Part shown: one piece after another, positions 1 to 12,500 of the stretch
How the letters are laid out: every line of letters starts with the position of its first letter
How positions within the stretch are numbered: position 1 is the stretch's first letter
Assembly (NCBI GenBank): GCA_914767715.1
Contig: OU612065.1
Span: 28,396,001-28,460,000 of the forward strand
Direction: 5' to 3'
Origin: Membranipora membranacea
Taxonomy: Eukaryota > Bryozoa > Gymnolaemata > Cheilostomatida > Membraniporidae
DNA length: 64,000 bases
The notes under the pieces: generated by a model
The model's input: the letters and a program-made list of their open reading frames with translations, nothing else
What the model was told of the DNA's origin: nothing
The model's database searches: none
Translations under genes and position numbers: made by a program

Positions 1-1799
1 AAGTCGAACCGAGCGAATTCTATAAAGCCAGCCTTCTGAAGCATCACAGAATATATCTAAAAATACGTGGAAAATAAAATTACCAGTGAAGAAAAGTGAC
101 CAAAAGCCTAGGTTGAAAAAAAGTCAGTACAAAAAAAAAGTCATTGAGCAGAGGTTTGTGTCAACAAAATTCTTGTCTGGAAAAACATTAAGCCATACTG
201 CTTTTAATATGGAAGCTTGGTTAGTGCTTATTCCGTTGGCTGATATTGGATTACCACACAGCAGTGTTTTAACACCAGGGCTATGCATCAGGAATCAGGA
301 AATATCTTGTTTGGGCGGGCCTGTTAGTGTTATGAATGATGATTGTTGCCAAGCTTGTTAGACAAGCTGTCAAGTCATTAGATTAGACAGCGTCAAAAGG
401 TGTAAGTCTTGGGGGGTAAATAAGTCTGCCGCATGAGACAGTCTATAAATCGCATGAGACAGTAAGATGATGAGATTTTTCATTAGTGTATTTAAGTTGT
501 TTGTAGGTTCTATGAAATGAGAAACCTGACCTAAATACTCTTTTAATGAAGTTCTTACACCAACAGATAGATCAACAGATAAGGGAATGTTTCCTAATCA
601 AGACCCAGATCTGGTACGTCAGGCCGACTTGCCGTTTGCACAATCAAAATGTTATGAAAAACAGTTTGTTATGAAACAGACACATGTTCACAAGTTTAGT
701 AAGAGGCTATTTGACATGGCTTGTATCACTGCGTAATCCGGCGGACATGGGTATAGGGAGCGGCATGAGTACTTAGTGTCCCAACACATTAATTATTATT
801 TGTCTGCCAAATAAAACGGTGTGTATACAACTTCCAGAACCTGGACTAAAGAGGGGATAACCCACTATGCTTCAAAGATGGCATATACCTAAGAACAGGG
901 AGGAAGCACCATTGAGTGCTTGAGTAGACGAGGAGCCTTTAGACAGCAAGGTGGTGTTTTTTGGAAACTTTTAGCAGAGGCGGTAACACATTGGGCAATG
1001 GACATTTCCTCATCAGGGTGAAATATAAAATAATTTGTCAAGAATTGCTTTAACATACTGAATCCTGGCCAATATATAGGACACAAGTGAAAGTACTAAA
1101 CGACTACATGGGGAGACAAGTGAGGTATATCATCAGCATTCAGTGGTATGACAGAAGTTATAATATCACAATTAAGTACTGCTATCCTGCCATACCCACA
1201 AAGGACAACCTACCAATTTTAATCTCATCCAAAGATGCCACCAAGATAAATGTGCAATAGAGGAAATTTGGTCAACTACTGCATGCAAGACGAAAAAAAA
1301 CGTTACTATTATGCTTTTATATTGAGGTTATCATTAAGGTTTTCATATATATATAAGTATGTTATAGAATCTAAACTGTAGAACAGGCGCATGAACCACC
1401 TCAACGCGGGAGACAGAGGAACAAGGTGACACATGGTGCACCTTTTGTGATACACTTTACCCAGTAAGAGTTCAGTACGTAAAACTAGAAGCCTTAGAGA
1501 ACCTTTTACTGCTTCGGGAGAGTGTATCACCTTGATCCTAATGTCATCATCACCTTAACCAAAGTGTCGACGCATCAAACTGACATCAAGCATATATATT
1601 TCCGGTAATTTTCACTTGATAATCTCCTCGATGCCATGACTCGCTACACGCTTGTGGTGCGTGACATGTTTAGGGCAAAGCTGGTACATTAGGTCGATAT
1701 TCGGAAGTCACCCACACTATGAGTGATTCTAGCAGGCATAGCTGAGACAGTCAAGGTGGTTATATATTTTTTTCTCACTATACACTAGGTCTTATTTGA

Positions 1800-2035
1800 C
1801 CACCCCATTTAACGGGCCCCCTTAAGCGCGGGTGGCTTGTGTATACCCGTTGCGGCTATTTTTTTTGCGAATAGGCAGAGGGGGATCTTTATACAGTAGT
1901 CCTGATTCGGTCAGACCTGGCCAGGATGAATGGCTTGCCAGTGCCAAATCAGAAATGACAGCCGGCGCCGGGAATCGAACCTGGACCATAAGATAACAAG
2001 TCCTTACCCTCAATCGTCAGACCACTTCTGACTCC
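1800..2035 (-). repeat. tRNA-derived SINE-like element
   Basis: On the minus strand the element begins at about 2035 with a tRNA-like head. An A-box-like AGTGGTCTGACGATTGAGG is followed about 35 bases later by a perfect B box, GGTTCGATTCC, then CGGCGCCGGCTGTC. The tail continues for about 150 bases past the head to roughly 1800, so this is a SINE rather than a plain tRNA gene. The head has no clean tRNA cloverleaf or anticodon stem that I could verify. The ends are approximate and no target-site duplication was identified. Confidence 0.6.
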
Positions 2036-3154
2036 TTTTTAGAGAGAAAATTATATGTGCACAATGGGAGAAAATATGGATCCCTGCTGAGTAATTTAAT
2101 TTCTGTGCATTAAATTTTAATTTCCTTATTTTGAGGGAGAGAAGGAGAGACACTTTCAGATTATAAGTTTGTTATGTAGGTTAGATTAACCCATCTCTGA
2201 GCCATGCGGATATCACAGAGTAAATAAAACTAATGAAATTTCTTTCGCACATTAACTGAGATTACGCGCATAGATTTCGTAAATGGGTCTTGTTTACGTC
2301 AGCGCCCAGACGTTACGTCCCAGACTGATGAGTCACCGTTAGCTAAGCTGCCCTACCTATCTTCAGCTCGATTAACGCTTGTTTACAGGCAATAATATCT
2401 CATTTAATGGACACCTGACGTAGTTCCTACACGCTTTTCAGAATAATCTGGATTTCAGGATTATCCCCTTCTTACTACTGCATTATATCCTTTTCATGCA
2501 AGCGAAGGATTGATTCCGGCGGCGGCGGAAACAGTGCAAACAGCTTGTTTATTAAAACAACCCGTACATTTGTGTTCCATCGCAGCAATTGTAGCAATCG
2601 TTATGTGATGCTATGAATCTAGCAACGCGAACTCGCAGTCTTTGTCCCTTCACAAGTTTGCAATGCTGCTGATGCCGAATCAAAAAGAAATTTGTTTGCC
2701 TATGATGAGCGGTTTTAAAGATAAGCCCCATTTCAGCTCCATTTTCCTATGTTATGTGAATAATAGAGAACCTATACAGAGAGAGGGCAACTTTAAGAAT
2801 AGGCTAAAACTCGAGCCTAGAAGTATGCCTATTATTCTGTTTGGTCAGCTAAAAGAAAAATTGACTATTTATATATATATTATATATATAATTATATATA
2901 ATAGATATAAAATATCAAAGATCATCCTTTAATGGAATGTCTCAGGGTATGTCTAGATAGAGCTTCAGACAAAACCCTTGAAACATGCCATGAGGCATTG
3001 TAACTATCTCGTAGAGGGTAAAAGGTAGATGCAAATTGTTTCATTGGAATCTTATATCGCATTCATTTAACATTCTAAATGTGTGCATATTACCTAATGC
3101 TGTTTCACATAAAACAAACATAAAAACACACCTAATGTTATGTGTTTAGCCTGT

Positions 3155-3486
3155 CATAATATCCTTGTCACGTGGCGGCTACTTTTTTGCGTTGGGGGTA
3201 GCCTTGTACTTTAGACATCATATGAAAAGTTGTCTTCTATTTTATAGTTCTAATCTATATCTCTTTGAGCTTTGACTTTCATTTGTTTCATAGGCAGATA
3301 AATTAACTTTAACCTTGCCCATAAACAAAATAAATAAAAACAAATTGATTCCACTGAATTATTTCAGTAATTATGTGTACAGTATGTAGTGTATAGAGTA
3401 GAAATACAAAATAGAATACAACTTCTCATTAAATGTCCAAAAATACCCCCAAAACCAAAAAGTAGCGGCGTGACAGGGATGTTATG
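3155..3486. mobile_element. TIR element (MITE-like), CCTTGTCACG family
   Basis: The left end reads ATCCTTGTCACGTGGCGGCT then ACTTTTTTG. The reverse complement of the right end reads ATCCCTGTCACGCCGCTACT then TTTTGG. The ends form inverted repeats of about 45 bp around an AT-rich 240-bp core without an open frame. It lies in the TGFBRAP1-like intron, 66 bp after an exon. The same end sequence recurs at 34204-34291. Confidence 0.6.
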
Positions 3487-3551
3487 TGATAGTTATAAGA
3501 TTACCAGTTAACTGAAGAGGGTTAGCAGCGAAGGCTACTTAGTATACTCAC

Positions 3552-6500
3552 TGGTTTAAACTGGGCAGCAGATAGACCAGAAGTCCTGGAGGATATATCA
3601 GCTAGCCTCAGAGCTTCGTCAACCTTCTGATCAGCTAGCAGTGCGTCAACCTGGTACCGACAAAACAAGAGTAATATAGTAACGGCTCAGTCAACAAACA
3701 GAACAAGCTCAAACAATTTACAACGGTGTTTGATTGGTGTTATAACCTATCAATCATCGTTGAAAATTATAGACATAAAGTCCTAAAAAAGTGTTGCATA
3801 GGATCAGATCGATGGCATAGTGAGTATTCTCCAGAGAAACAATCCCAACTCTCATCAGAGAACCTACTGTAGATTTGAGCACAGAAGCCGCAGAAAACAC
3901 AGACTAACAAGTAGCCAGCTAGCCAGAGCCAGACTCAATGTATTTCGTGTCCGGAGTGACAATTAATAATTATTGCAAGTCATTTTGTGTATTTATAAAC
4001 TCTAATAACCAGAATGTCAGCCTCCTCGGCCACAAAGGTATAATTCCTGACCGAGCCGCCTGTATGTGTCATTCTCTTTATTCACATTATTATCAGCGTC
4101 AATCTAGGTAGAAATCTGAGAAATCTGAGAAATCGAAACCATTTGTTCTGGCATATCCGATCACACTTTCTGTTGTCCGATTCTAGTTCAGTGTCCTGAT
4201 AATCTGGTATTCTGCGTTGGTCATTCTCCCATAATTAGAACATCATTAAAGTTAATTTAGGCAACAATGAACTGACCATGACATCAGCAAGAGAATCAAG
4301 TACATGTATACCGAATCACACTGATCACGTGATATTCTATTGCATGTATATCTCAGATCGATAGAGAGTGAATTAATTCACTTAGTAAGAGTGCTATCAC
4401 AAGGAATTTGGTATGACGACCCGTGTTTAATTTTCTTAATTAGGGGTGGGTATATGTTAGGTACTGCTACTGAATTGACTCTAACGATCAGAGATACACA
4501 ATGCCATGTTAATAGTGTAATCTCGATGTCAGTGTGACACCAAATAGGTCACCTGCCTCCCTACCTGTTTCTCCCACGGAACAGGAACTAAAGCGTATAT
4601 CTCGTGTGAGGAAGCTACAAGAATTCTATCAGATAACTGCTCTAAGCTCACTCCTCTGTTAAACTGTATGGCTTGCTTTTGCTGCTGGTCTGTGATGCTA
4701 CAAAGTAAGATAAAATAAAAGTATTGAACCTACCTCGGAAAATAAAATTAATGTAAAATATTGTTCAACATTCCGTCTACAGCCTTGAACAGAATTAAAT
4801 TTTGAACAACACAATCTATTCTGTCTCTGTCAGGCTGCAGGGGTACTATACTCAATGTGCAAGTTCTATTATTTCTTGTTCTTACAATCGATCGTTTGAA
4901 GACTACCCACTGACAGTTGGTAATTGTCCCCTCCCGATCATGTATATGTACATGCATATATACATTGTATCAATATTTCATGATAAAATCATCGTTTTGT
5001 TAGTGATATGTTTAATAAAAAAAACTGTATTTTGGTAAAAATTCAGCTAAAGAGTAAATTTTTATGATAAATATTTGTGATACGAGTTAACTGCTCTGTT
5101 CTGATCGCAGCAAGGGCCACATAAATTAATTGCAAATAAATATATTTGCATTATCAGGAGACGTTACCATTCATTAGGATTTGTAGAATTCGGCCATGAC
5201 ATTGATATATATTGTTGCAGTTTATCGGCGTGTACTTTATGTGTGAACTCCATACTCCATTTTAAACATTATCCATCATTTTTGCCAACAAAAGCTTCAA
5301 ATTTTTTCTTTTAAGTCTTGGATAACTACAGCAATACTAGCTGCGTGACTATAAAATGTGTTCGTTCTGTGTGAAATCAGTATTTTCCATCATTCTGATA
5401 TATCAGTCAATACTGTGAATTGTTTTTCAACACATGAAAAATAACCCCAGTGAAAAACAAGTCAAGCGTCTATAGACTTATCTCCGGAAAAGCCCATTAA
5501 GGATGAAGGTAACGGTTTATGGATATAGAAGCTTTAGACTTTAGAAGTTGAAAGCCTTTTCACAGCCTTGCAGTGAGGGTGTGACATACACTCATCCTGA
5601 TCCAAAGTGAAGCAGCTATAAGCTGAGAGAAAAGCTGTCACAGCATTACTTTGTGGCAGCAGGTGCGAATGGTGTGCCAAAAACAAAGTAGTTACAAACA
5701 GGTGACAAATTTGTCATCCAATTTTTGTTATTAGTTTGCTTAAGAAAAAGTATCCGCTGCCTTTGATTGCAGGCACTACTGGTGTCCACCCTAAACAGTT
5801 AGTGGCCCTCTGCTAACAGAAACTTTGCAATGCTACTATCTGATAACAACAGAGTTTCGAAACTTAATTCCGCATGCCCCCCACTAGGATGACGGAAAAT
5901 TCACAGCTTGTTATTTTGAATTATTGCCTCACAGAGACTGTTGGCACATAGTTTTAGCCTTATATATGAATTATTAGATGCCTACCAAGTTAACGCAGTT
6001 TTTTGTTATTCCTGGATAGCTATGTTAAGTGGTGGCAATTTTTTTTCTATTTAAATATGGCCAGCAATCTTTACACAAATACTAAATCTTAATTTTCAAA
6101 AATGCATGCTAAAATAAGTATATAAATTAATAAATAACATCACTCGTATCAATCTAAATGACAAGCAATTGTGGATATCAAACCCAGGGCTTAAACATGA
6201 TAGAACTAGCATAACTCTTTTCAATCCCTATCAAGCTAAGAGCATGAACACGGTAAAGGGCGCTGTTAGCGGCAAAACAAATTTCAACAGAATAATATGC
6301 CACAAGCAACAATCAACAGCCAATTAAAATTTTAGATATCGCATCGGCAATCATATCTTTTTGTCATTTTTCAGACCACCCAAATAATTTATATTGATAT
6401 GAATTTACATGGTTAGTCAAATAAAATTTAAAAGTCAATTTTGAGGCAAGATGAAAATTTTTCAAGTTGTACATTGTAAGCTTGTTTGTGGTAGGTATTC

Positions 6501-9500
6501 CAATTTTCATCTCGTTGCCATCACCATGTAATGGACACATGGGACAATCTCATTGAAAGAACTAAATTTTTACCAGCTTCCATCCCCATTTTACTTATAT
6601 TTTCAGACAAAGTTTTCACGAAATCAGTCAGCGATCTTTTGCGCGCAATCAAAGCAATATGTAATACTGCATATACTTAATACATAGCATATTTTGCTGC
6701 ATTAATTTGACCATAGCAGCCCTTATGATTGTAGGGGTTGGCAAATCTTGACTTTATGAACACCTGTGGAAGCTGCCAAATGTGATAGTGAATGTGAAAA
6801 GCCAAGAAAAAAGTTTAATTTAAGACGTGCTTTTATTGCAGAAAAAAAAAGTAGAAAATTCTTCTCATTATTTCAAGAGGCTGTGTTCTTCAAATTCCAA
6901 CGCCTTTGATTATTGTCATACACTTTTTATTTGGAGCCATTGCCTCAAATATCAAGTTCACAAAAATGACATGGAATGACAAGTCATTTTATATCATCAT
7001 ATACTATTATAAGACTTATGAGACTATAAGACTTATCATATACTATTCTAAACTAAAACATATTTATGATGAACTCATTCTCAGAATAAAATTATCCTGT
7101 GTTCTAATTTCAATTTAACTTTTGTATCCACTTTGACCGCCTTATCTGCATTATTAATTTGGAAAAATGCTGCAAGTTCATCAACTCAAATTTCATTGAG
7201 CTATTCACATCACAGGTCTACTCCAAAAACTGGGATTTTGGCAATGTTTGACTGCCCCCCTTGAGTTTTTGTTGTTTTGTTGTTTGAAGGGAATTCATGG
7301 TTTTGAAAACACATCCAACTTTCATGGTCTCTGGAGTCAACAGAAATTTGGACAGCACTTCCCTGAGTATTCTGTTTGAAAGACTACCTCCTAAGCTGCT
7401 CATACATACCTCATTTGATGGATTGGGTCACCTGTAGCTCTTTCAGCAAACAATTTCAGTTCGAAAATCTTTTGAAATCATGCGCAGAGGCAGATGAATT
7501 CAGAGAGAGCCAGTGTTTATAAACTGATTCAGGGCGGTAGGATTTTTACAAATGAACAAGTTCTGAGGCATTTTGCTTTAATTATTTGTCAGGATTTCTG
7601 ATTGGTTGCAATTGAAGTACATGACATTTCATTGGTTTATACATTGGTTGTATTTCCTTAATTATTTTTAGTACGGACACATCATGAAAAAACTTGAAAG
7701 TGTTTATAAACACTGGCTCTCTCTGAATTCATCTGCGTCTGTGCATGATTTCAAAAGATTTTTGAACTGAAATTGTTTGCTGAAAGAGCTACAGGTGACC
7801 AAATCCATCAAATGAGGTATGTATGAGCAGCTTAGGAGATAGTCTTTCAAACAGAATACTCAGGGAAGTGCTGTCCAAATTTCTGTTGACTCCAGAGACC
7901 ATGGAAGTTGGATGTGTTTTCAAAACCATGAATTCCCTTCAAACAACAAAACAACAAAAACTCAAGGGGGGCAGTCAAACATTGCCAAAATCCCAGTTTT
8001 TGGAGTAGACCTGTGATTCACATTCAGTAGAGTAGCTTTGAAACGCTGCACAGAGAGTCAATATCTGGAGCCTGAGTTTCAACCAATGTGAAATAATCCA
8101 ATCAAGAACCATTTAATAGTCAGATTGATGTTCAGATCACTTTCTACATGACATAGGTTTAAAATGAATTTTTGATGTGCGAGATGGACACAAAAGTGAT
8201 TTATACAGTATAATTCAGGCTGATGAGAATCGAAGGACTGAGGATTATTTGTAATCAGGTTCGCCGTTGGAACTATCAGTGTGAGTTTAAGCATAGCATG
8301 TAGGTCATAGCGCTGTATATCGAGAGTAACCAATCCATAAAATATCATAGCAGAGTTACTACACCTTGTCTCTACCTTCTCATAATTTCTACTTTTGTCT
8401 ACCTCTACTATTTCTACTAATTTCAATTTTCTTGTAAAGGGCTGTCTCATTGGGCTGCCATGTCCCCGCATATGATGGTCAATGATTGCTTATGCACAGT
8501 ATTAGAATACAGAATTCAGAGTGCAATCCTATACAATCGCATAAGCCGTTAAGACATTAGATAGTGGTATCAACGAGTCTTTACAAACCGTGCCTTTTCA
8601 CAGTTGTAGTTTCTTACTTGTGTACAGCAATGAATTGCTCATTGAGGGTTATCATATAAGGGGTAGAGAAGGCTAGTGAGAATGTTCCTGTCTTCAGCTG
8701 TATTGGTGGTCTCTGTGATATACCTGAAGTCGTCACAAACATCCCCAAATCACTCGGTCCCCCCAGAATAAACTCTCCCTGAAATAGAAATCGCTTCAAT
8801 AACCAACCTTGTTAGTATATTATATACAGTAAACCAAACATGCATGATCAAAATGAAAATTTTTGAAATGTACATAGTGAGAAAATATCAAGAAATATCC
8901 TCCTTGTTTCTGACTTTCATTGACATACTCTGGCTAAAGATGCTCATGGTAAAGTTCCTCAGGCTAACGGTTATTAAATGGCCTACTAACCCAGCTTTTT
9001 TCACACTTATCACTTTATCTTACTGATGATCATGTTATTTCACTAGATAAAAATCTACTTTAAGTAACAACCCACGCAGGTACAGGTGAGAAATCATATT
9101 AATTGTTTTCCTTTACCAATTGTTGGCCAGGTAAGGAGTACTCTTGGTTACAACAATGTTGAACAATAATTTTCATATGGCCTTATGCAATATTTAACTC
9201 AGATTTCATAATAAGACTGAGACTCTACGTCACACGGCAGGACGTATATGAAAATAGCAAGTGCATACTATTGCATGCTAAATTTTCGAACTATATGTTG
9301 ATTCTCAAGTGAAAACAAAATGTCATATGCTGAATTTCAGGCGCAAGGATCACGTTTATACACAAGTGTTAGTAAATACCTTGGTTAGGAGAAGTTGCCG
9401 TGATGAGTTACATAATTAAAAAAGAGGGGCAAATTACCTTCACTGACCGAGCAAAGCATAAATCGTCCTGAATTAGGCACAGTTGAGTTCCGCTCTTTTA

Positions 9501-12500
9501 ATGAAACTTTTTTCTCAATTTTAACATTTTATCTACCCTGAGGACCTGGGCCCAAAAAAGCGGCTTCTATGAGCCACCTTATCAGGGTACCTAACACTTA
9601 CAGACTCCACTCTTTTGATGAAGGGAGTATCCGTCTCTCTGTCATATGGGAATAAATCGAGCAGTTTGGCAGATTCAATGTCGACCAGCATGTATCTGGT
9701 CTGTAGAGCGACACATACAAACCTCGCGTCCATACTCTAAAAGTAAAGACAAGTCAAGTTTGAATATTTATTTTACGTTGATTTATAAAAATGTTGAGAT
9801 GCAGAACAGCTCTCTAACTCCGTGTTCAGAAAAAAGTCAGAGTTCTGTTGATCAGAACAAGATTTAGTTCTGAGACAATCTGATACTCAAAACCATTAAC
9901 TCTTACTGAAGCAGGCTGAGAATGAAACATTGTATTTGCATACATATTGCATTGGATGTAGCATTGTATTTTTCCAATCAAGATTTGAATTTTTTTGTGG
10001 GAATCATGATTATTGAATTGTGGTGTTTTCCGTCCTACCAAGTTCCAAAAATAAAAATATGTCAATATGGACAATTTACATCAAATTGTTCAAATAATTA
10101 TGGAAAAACACTGAAGATATATTATTATATCTCCAGTGTTTTTCCAATATTATGACATTTATATATCAGGATTTATCCACTATATCCCAATTGTTAATGT
10201 GACATATAAATATAATACTACATGAATATATGATACATATCCTGCTGCGATCCATACCACAATTAGAGGGAGCTCAGGTAGTCCGATATCTCTTATATGT
10301 ATCCATTTATCAGAGGTTAGGTTATAGAGCTGTATATGTCTCTTCTTACTGGCCACACACACCTGTAACACAAGAGTAACAAGAAAGTCTGACAAGTCTG
10401 GGACTGTAGGGGAGGGGAGCAACTAACAAACAAAGCTTGTCAAGACTAAGTATACATCATTGTAAGATCATTTAGCGTGCTACTTCCAGTGTTGGCTGTT
10501 GGCCATAATGTGTATGGTATGTCTACCTTGAAAAAAAGATTTCCCATCAGATTGGTTCAAAAAAATGTTCAACCTCATACACATAATATGTTATCTCGTC
10601 AAAAGAGCCACCATTCCACCTGAATTACAGCAATTACAAAATTTATAGTGTTGATGGTTCACAAGCTTGAATAATGAGCGGACAACTCTTGCTTTCTCGA
10701 TAGCGTAATAATCCTCGAAGGTGACAGAAGACAGACAGACATTTGAATGCATTGGCATTGCTACCATTAAAAGACATTGGGCGCTCAAGCTAATTCCGAA
10801 TGGACCGGTTTGTGCAGACCTGCTGGCTGAATGGGTTGGCTCTGTCTCTCTGTTCGTTCACACAGACAGTATGAGCATTCTTTAGTTTATCGTGACTAGA
10901 TGAAATGTCGAATGAGGTAGTATCAAATACGCAGACGACCCCATCAACAAGTACAATCATTCGGTCTATAGCTGCAACATACTTCAGTAGCTGGATCGGC
11001 TTCTTCTAAAAAACATAGTGTACAAAATTGATCATGTAATACAAACTCTCATTGCTTTATAATAATTCAAACTCTTTAAAAACATGGGAAAACGTGGAAA
11101 TTCTTCTTTCAATCACACAAAAAAACATATTGCAATTTTTTCAGTTTTTCAATTAATCACTGGGTAAACTAGGAAAAACACATACTGAGTCAGAGACATT
11201 TCCCTGTGTCTTGGTCAATTTTCCCTATCCATTTCACAACAAAACACATAGGCTTCAACTGTTGCAGTTCCCCTCCCCGCTCCCCCCCCCCCCCAAATAA
11301 AACTATTCAAAGTTTGCTGTGAAGGTATTTTTCTCAGGGATAGATTTTGTTGAAGCGCTTAAACAATTTCTGGGCCGGTGGCAGCAGCATTTTATTACCA
11401 ACCACATCACCAGCAAAAGAGTGGTTGATAACAAAGTGTTGCTACCATCAACCTGGGTATAGATTGAGCGCTTAAAGTAGGATGGTAGTTGATACCTTAT
11501 TATATAGAACATATGAAGCAAATTAGTAGCTATTTCTGCTCCTATGATTTTGCGAAAAAAAACCATGGTCACCTAAATCACCACCCTGAATCTTGGGGTT
11601 ATAATATGCCACTCTGACGACCATCCAACTTTTACACCTAAACCAAAAATATCCTACTTAATAAAGTGTCCCAGATTGTGCTGCATTATGAAAACGTGAA
11701 AGCAGAATGTTCCAGACTAATCTGCTAGGCATGCTGTAGGATGTGTTGCTCACTCTTCTCTTGAACCATGGACAGCTAACTGGATTATTTTTTCCATATA
11801 GATTGGATTATAGCACTTGAGAAACATATGTAGGATGTCCATCATATGTAGGATGGTAGTGGTGTCACCAAAATGTATTTTCAAGACTTGAGAGATTTAT
11901 TGCAAAATTTACAGATTTCTCTGTAGATGATGAATACCTGGAAGCGTACAGGTATATATTAAGGGTTCTGGATAGGGGTGGCAATCCCTACCCACAGAAT
12001 GCCTCTCAGATTAGTCCAGAATAGCCCGGTTCCACGTTGTCAATATTACGATTTCATGACAAATCATAACTGAGGAACCATGTGTCATAATAATAAACCC
12101 CTATACAACCCATCACTAGCACACATAGCAGGGGAGTTACTCATATACATATATTGGTATAGCACTCAAACATCATCCTACTCCACAAAAAAACTCAAGA
12201 TAGACCAACGCATTATGTGCTCTACTTTTAGTGAGTTGGTGTTAATGAAAGAAAGCAGTATGACCTTACCCTGCATCACGAAAATATTCATGGATTAGAA
12301 TTGAGAAAATTTTGATATTTAAATTTCCCTTATAAAAATGATGAGCTGAATTAAATTTTAAATTTCCATTAGCGAAACATTAAAGTTAAAAATCTAATAT
12401 AAAATAAATACGCATGTGAGTACCTCGCACATCAAAGATTTGATGGTGCCCACCCAGTTTATCTTGCTGATTATGAATTAACTACTTATAATACCATGAA

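Larger units (their letters stand above)
1..3551. other. Downstream intron of the TGFBRAP1-like gene; no coding exon found
   Basis: After the donor at 3551 I searched the minus strand for the next family segment (the helical region after the LADIS stretch) and found no matching exon, so the remaining exons probably lie left of the window. The stretch holds a tRNA-derived SINE-like element (about 1800-2035), an AT dinucleotide run near 2868-2905 and a TIR element (3155-3486). Confidence 0.6.

Noticed and set aside
889-1086. Minus-strand open frame in the region where the next TGFBRAP1 exon might be expected
   Set aside because: Its residues do not match the helical region after the LADIS segment, and no suitable splice phase was found.
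7218-8008. Two nearly identical 61-residue frames, as a possible gene pair
   Set aside because: They are the two arms of the foldback element read in mirror orientation; no homology or splice support.
8079-8471. 130-codon open frame on the minus strand
   Set aside because: It lies inside a TGFBRAP1-like intron whose flanking exons join in phase; there is no recognisable domain and composition matches the intron.
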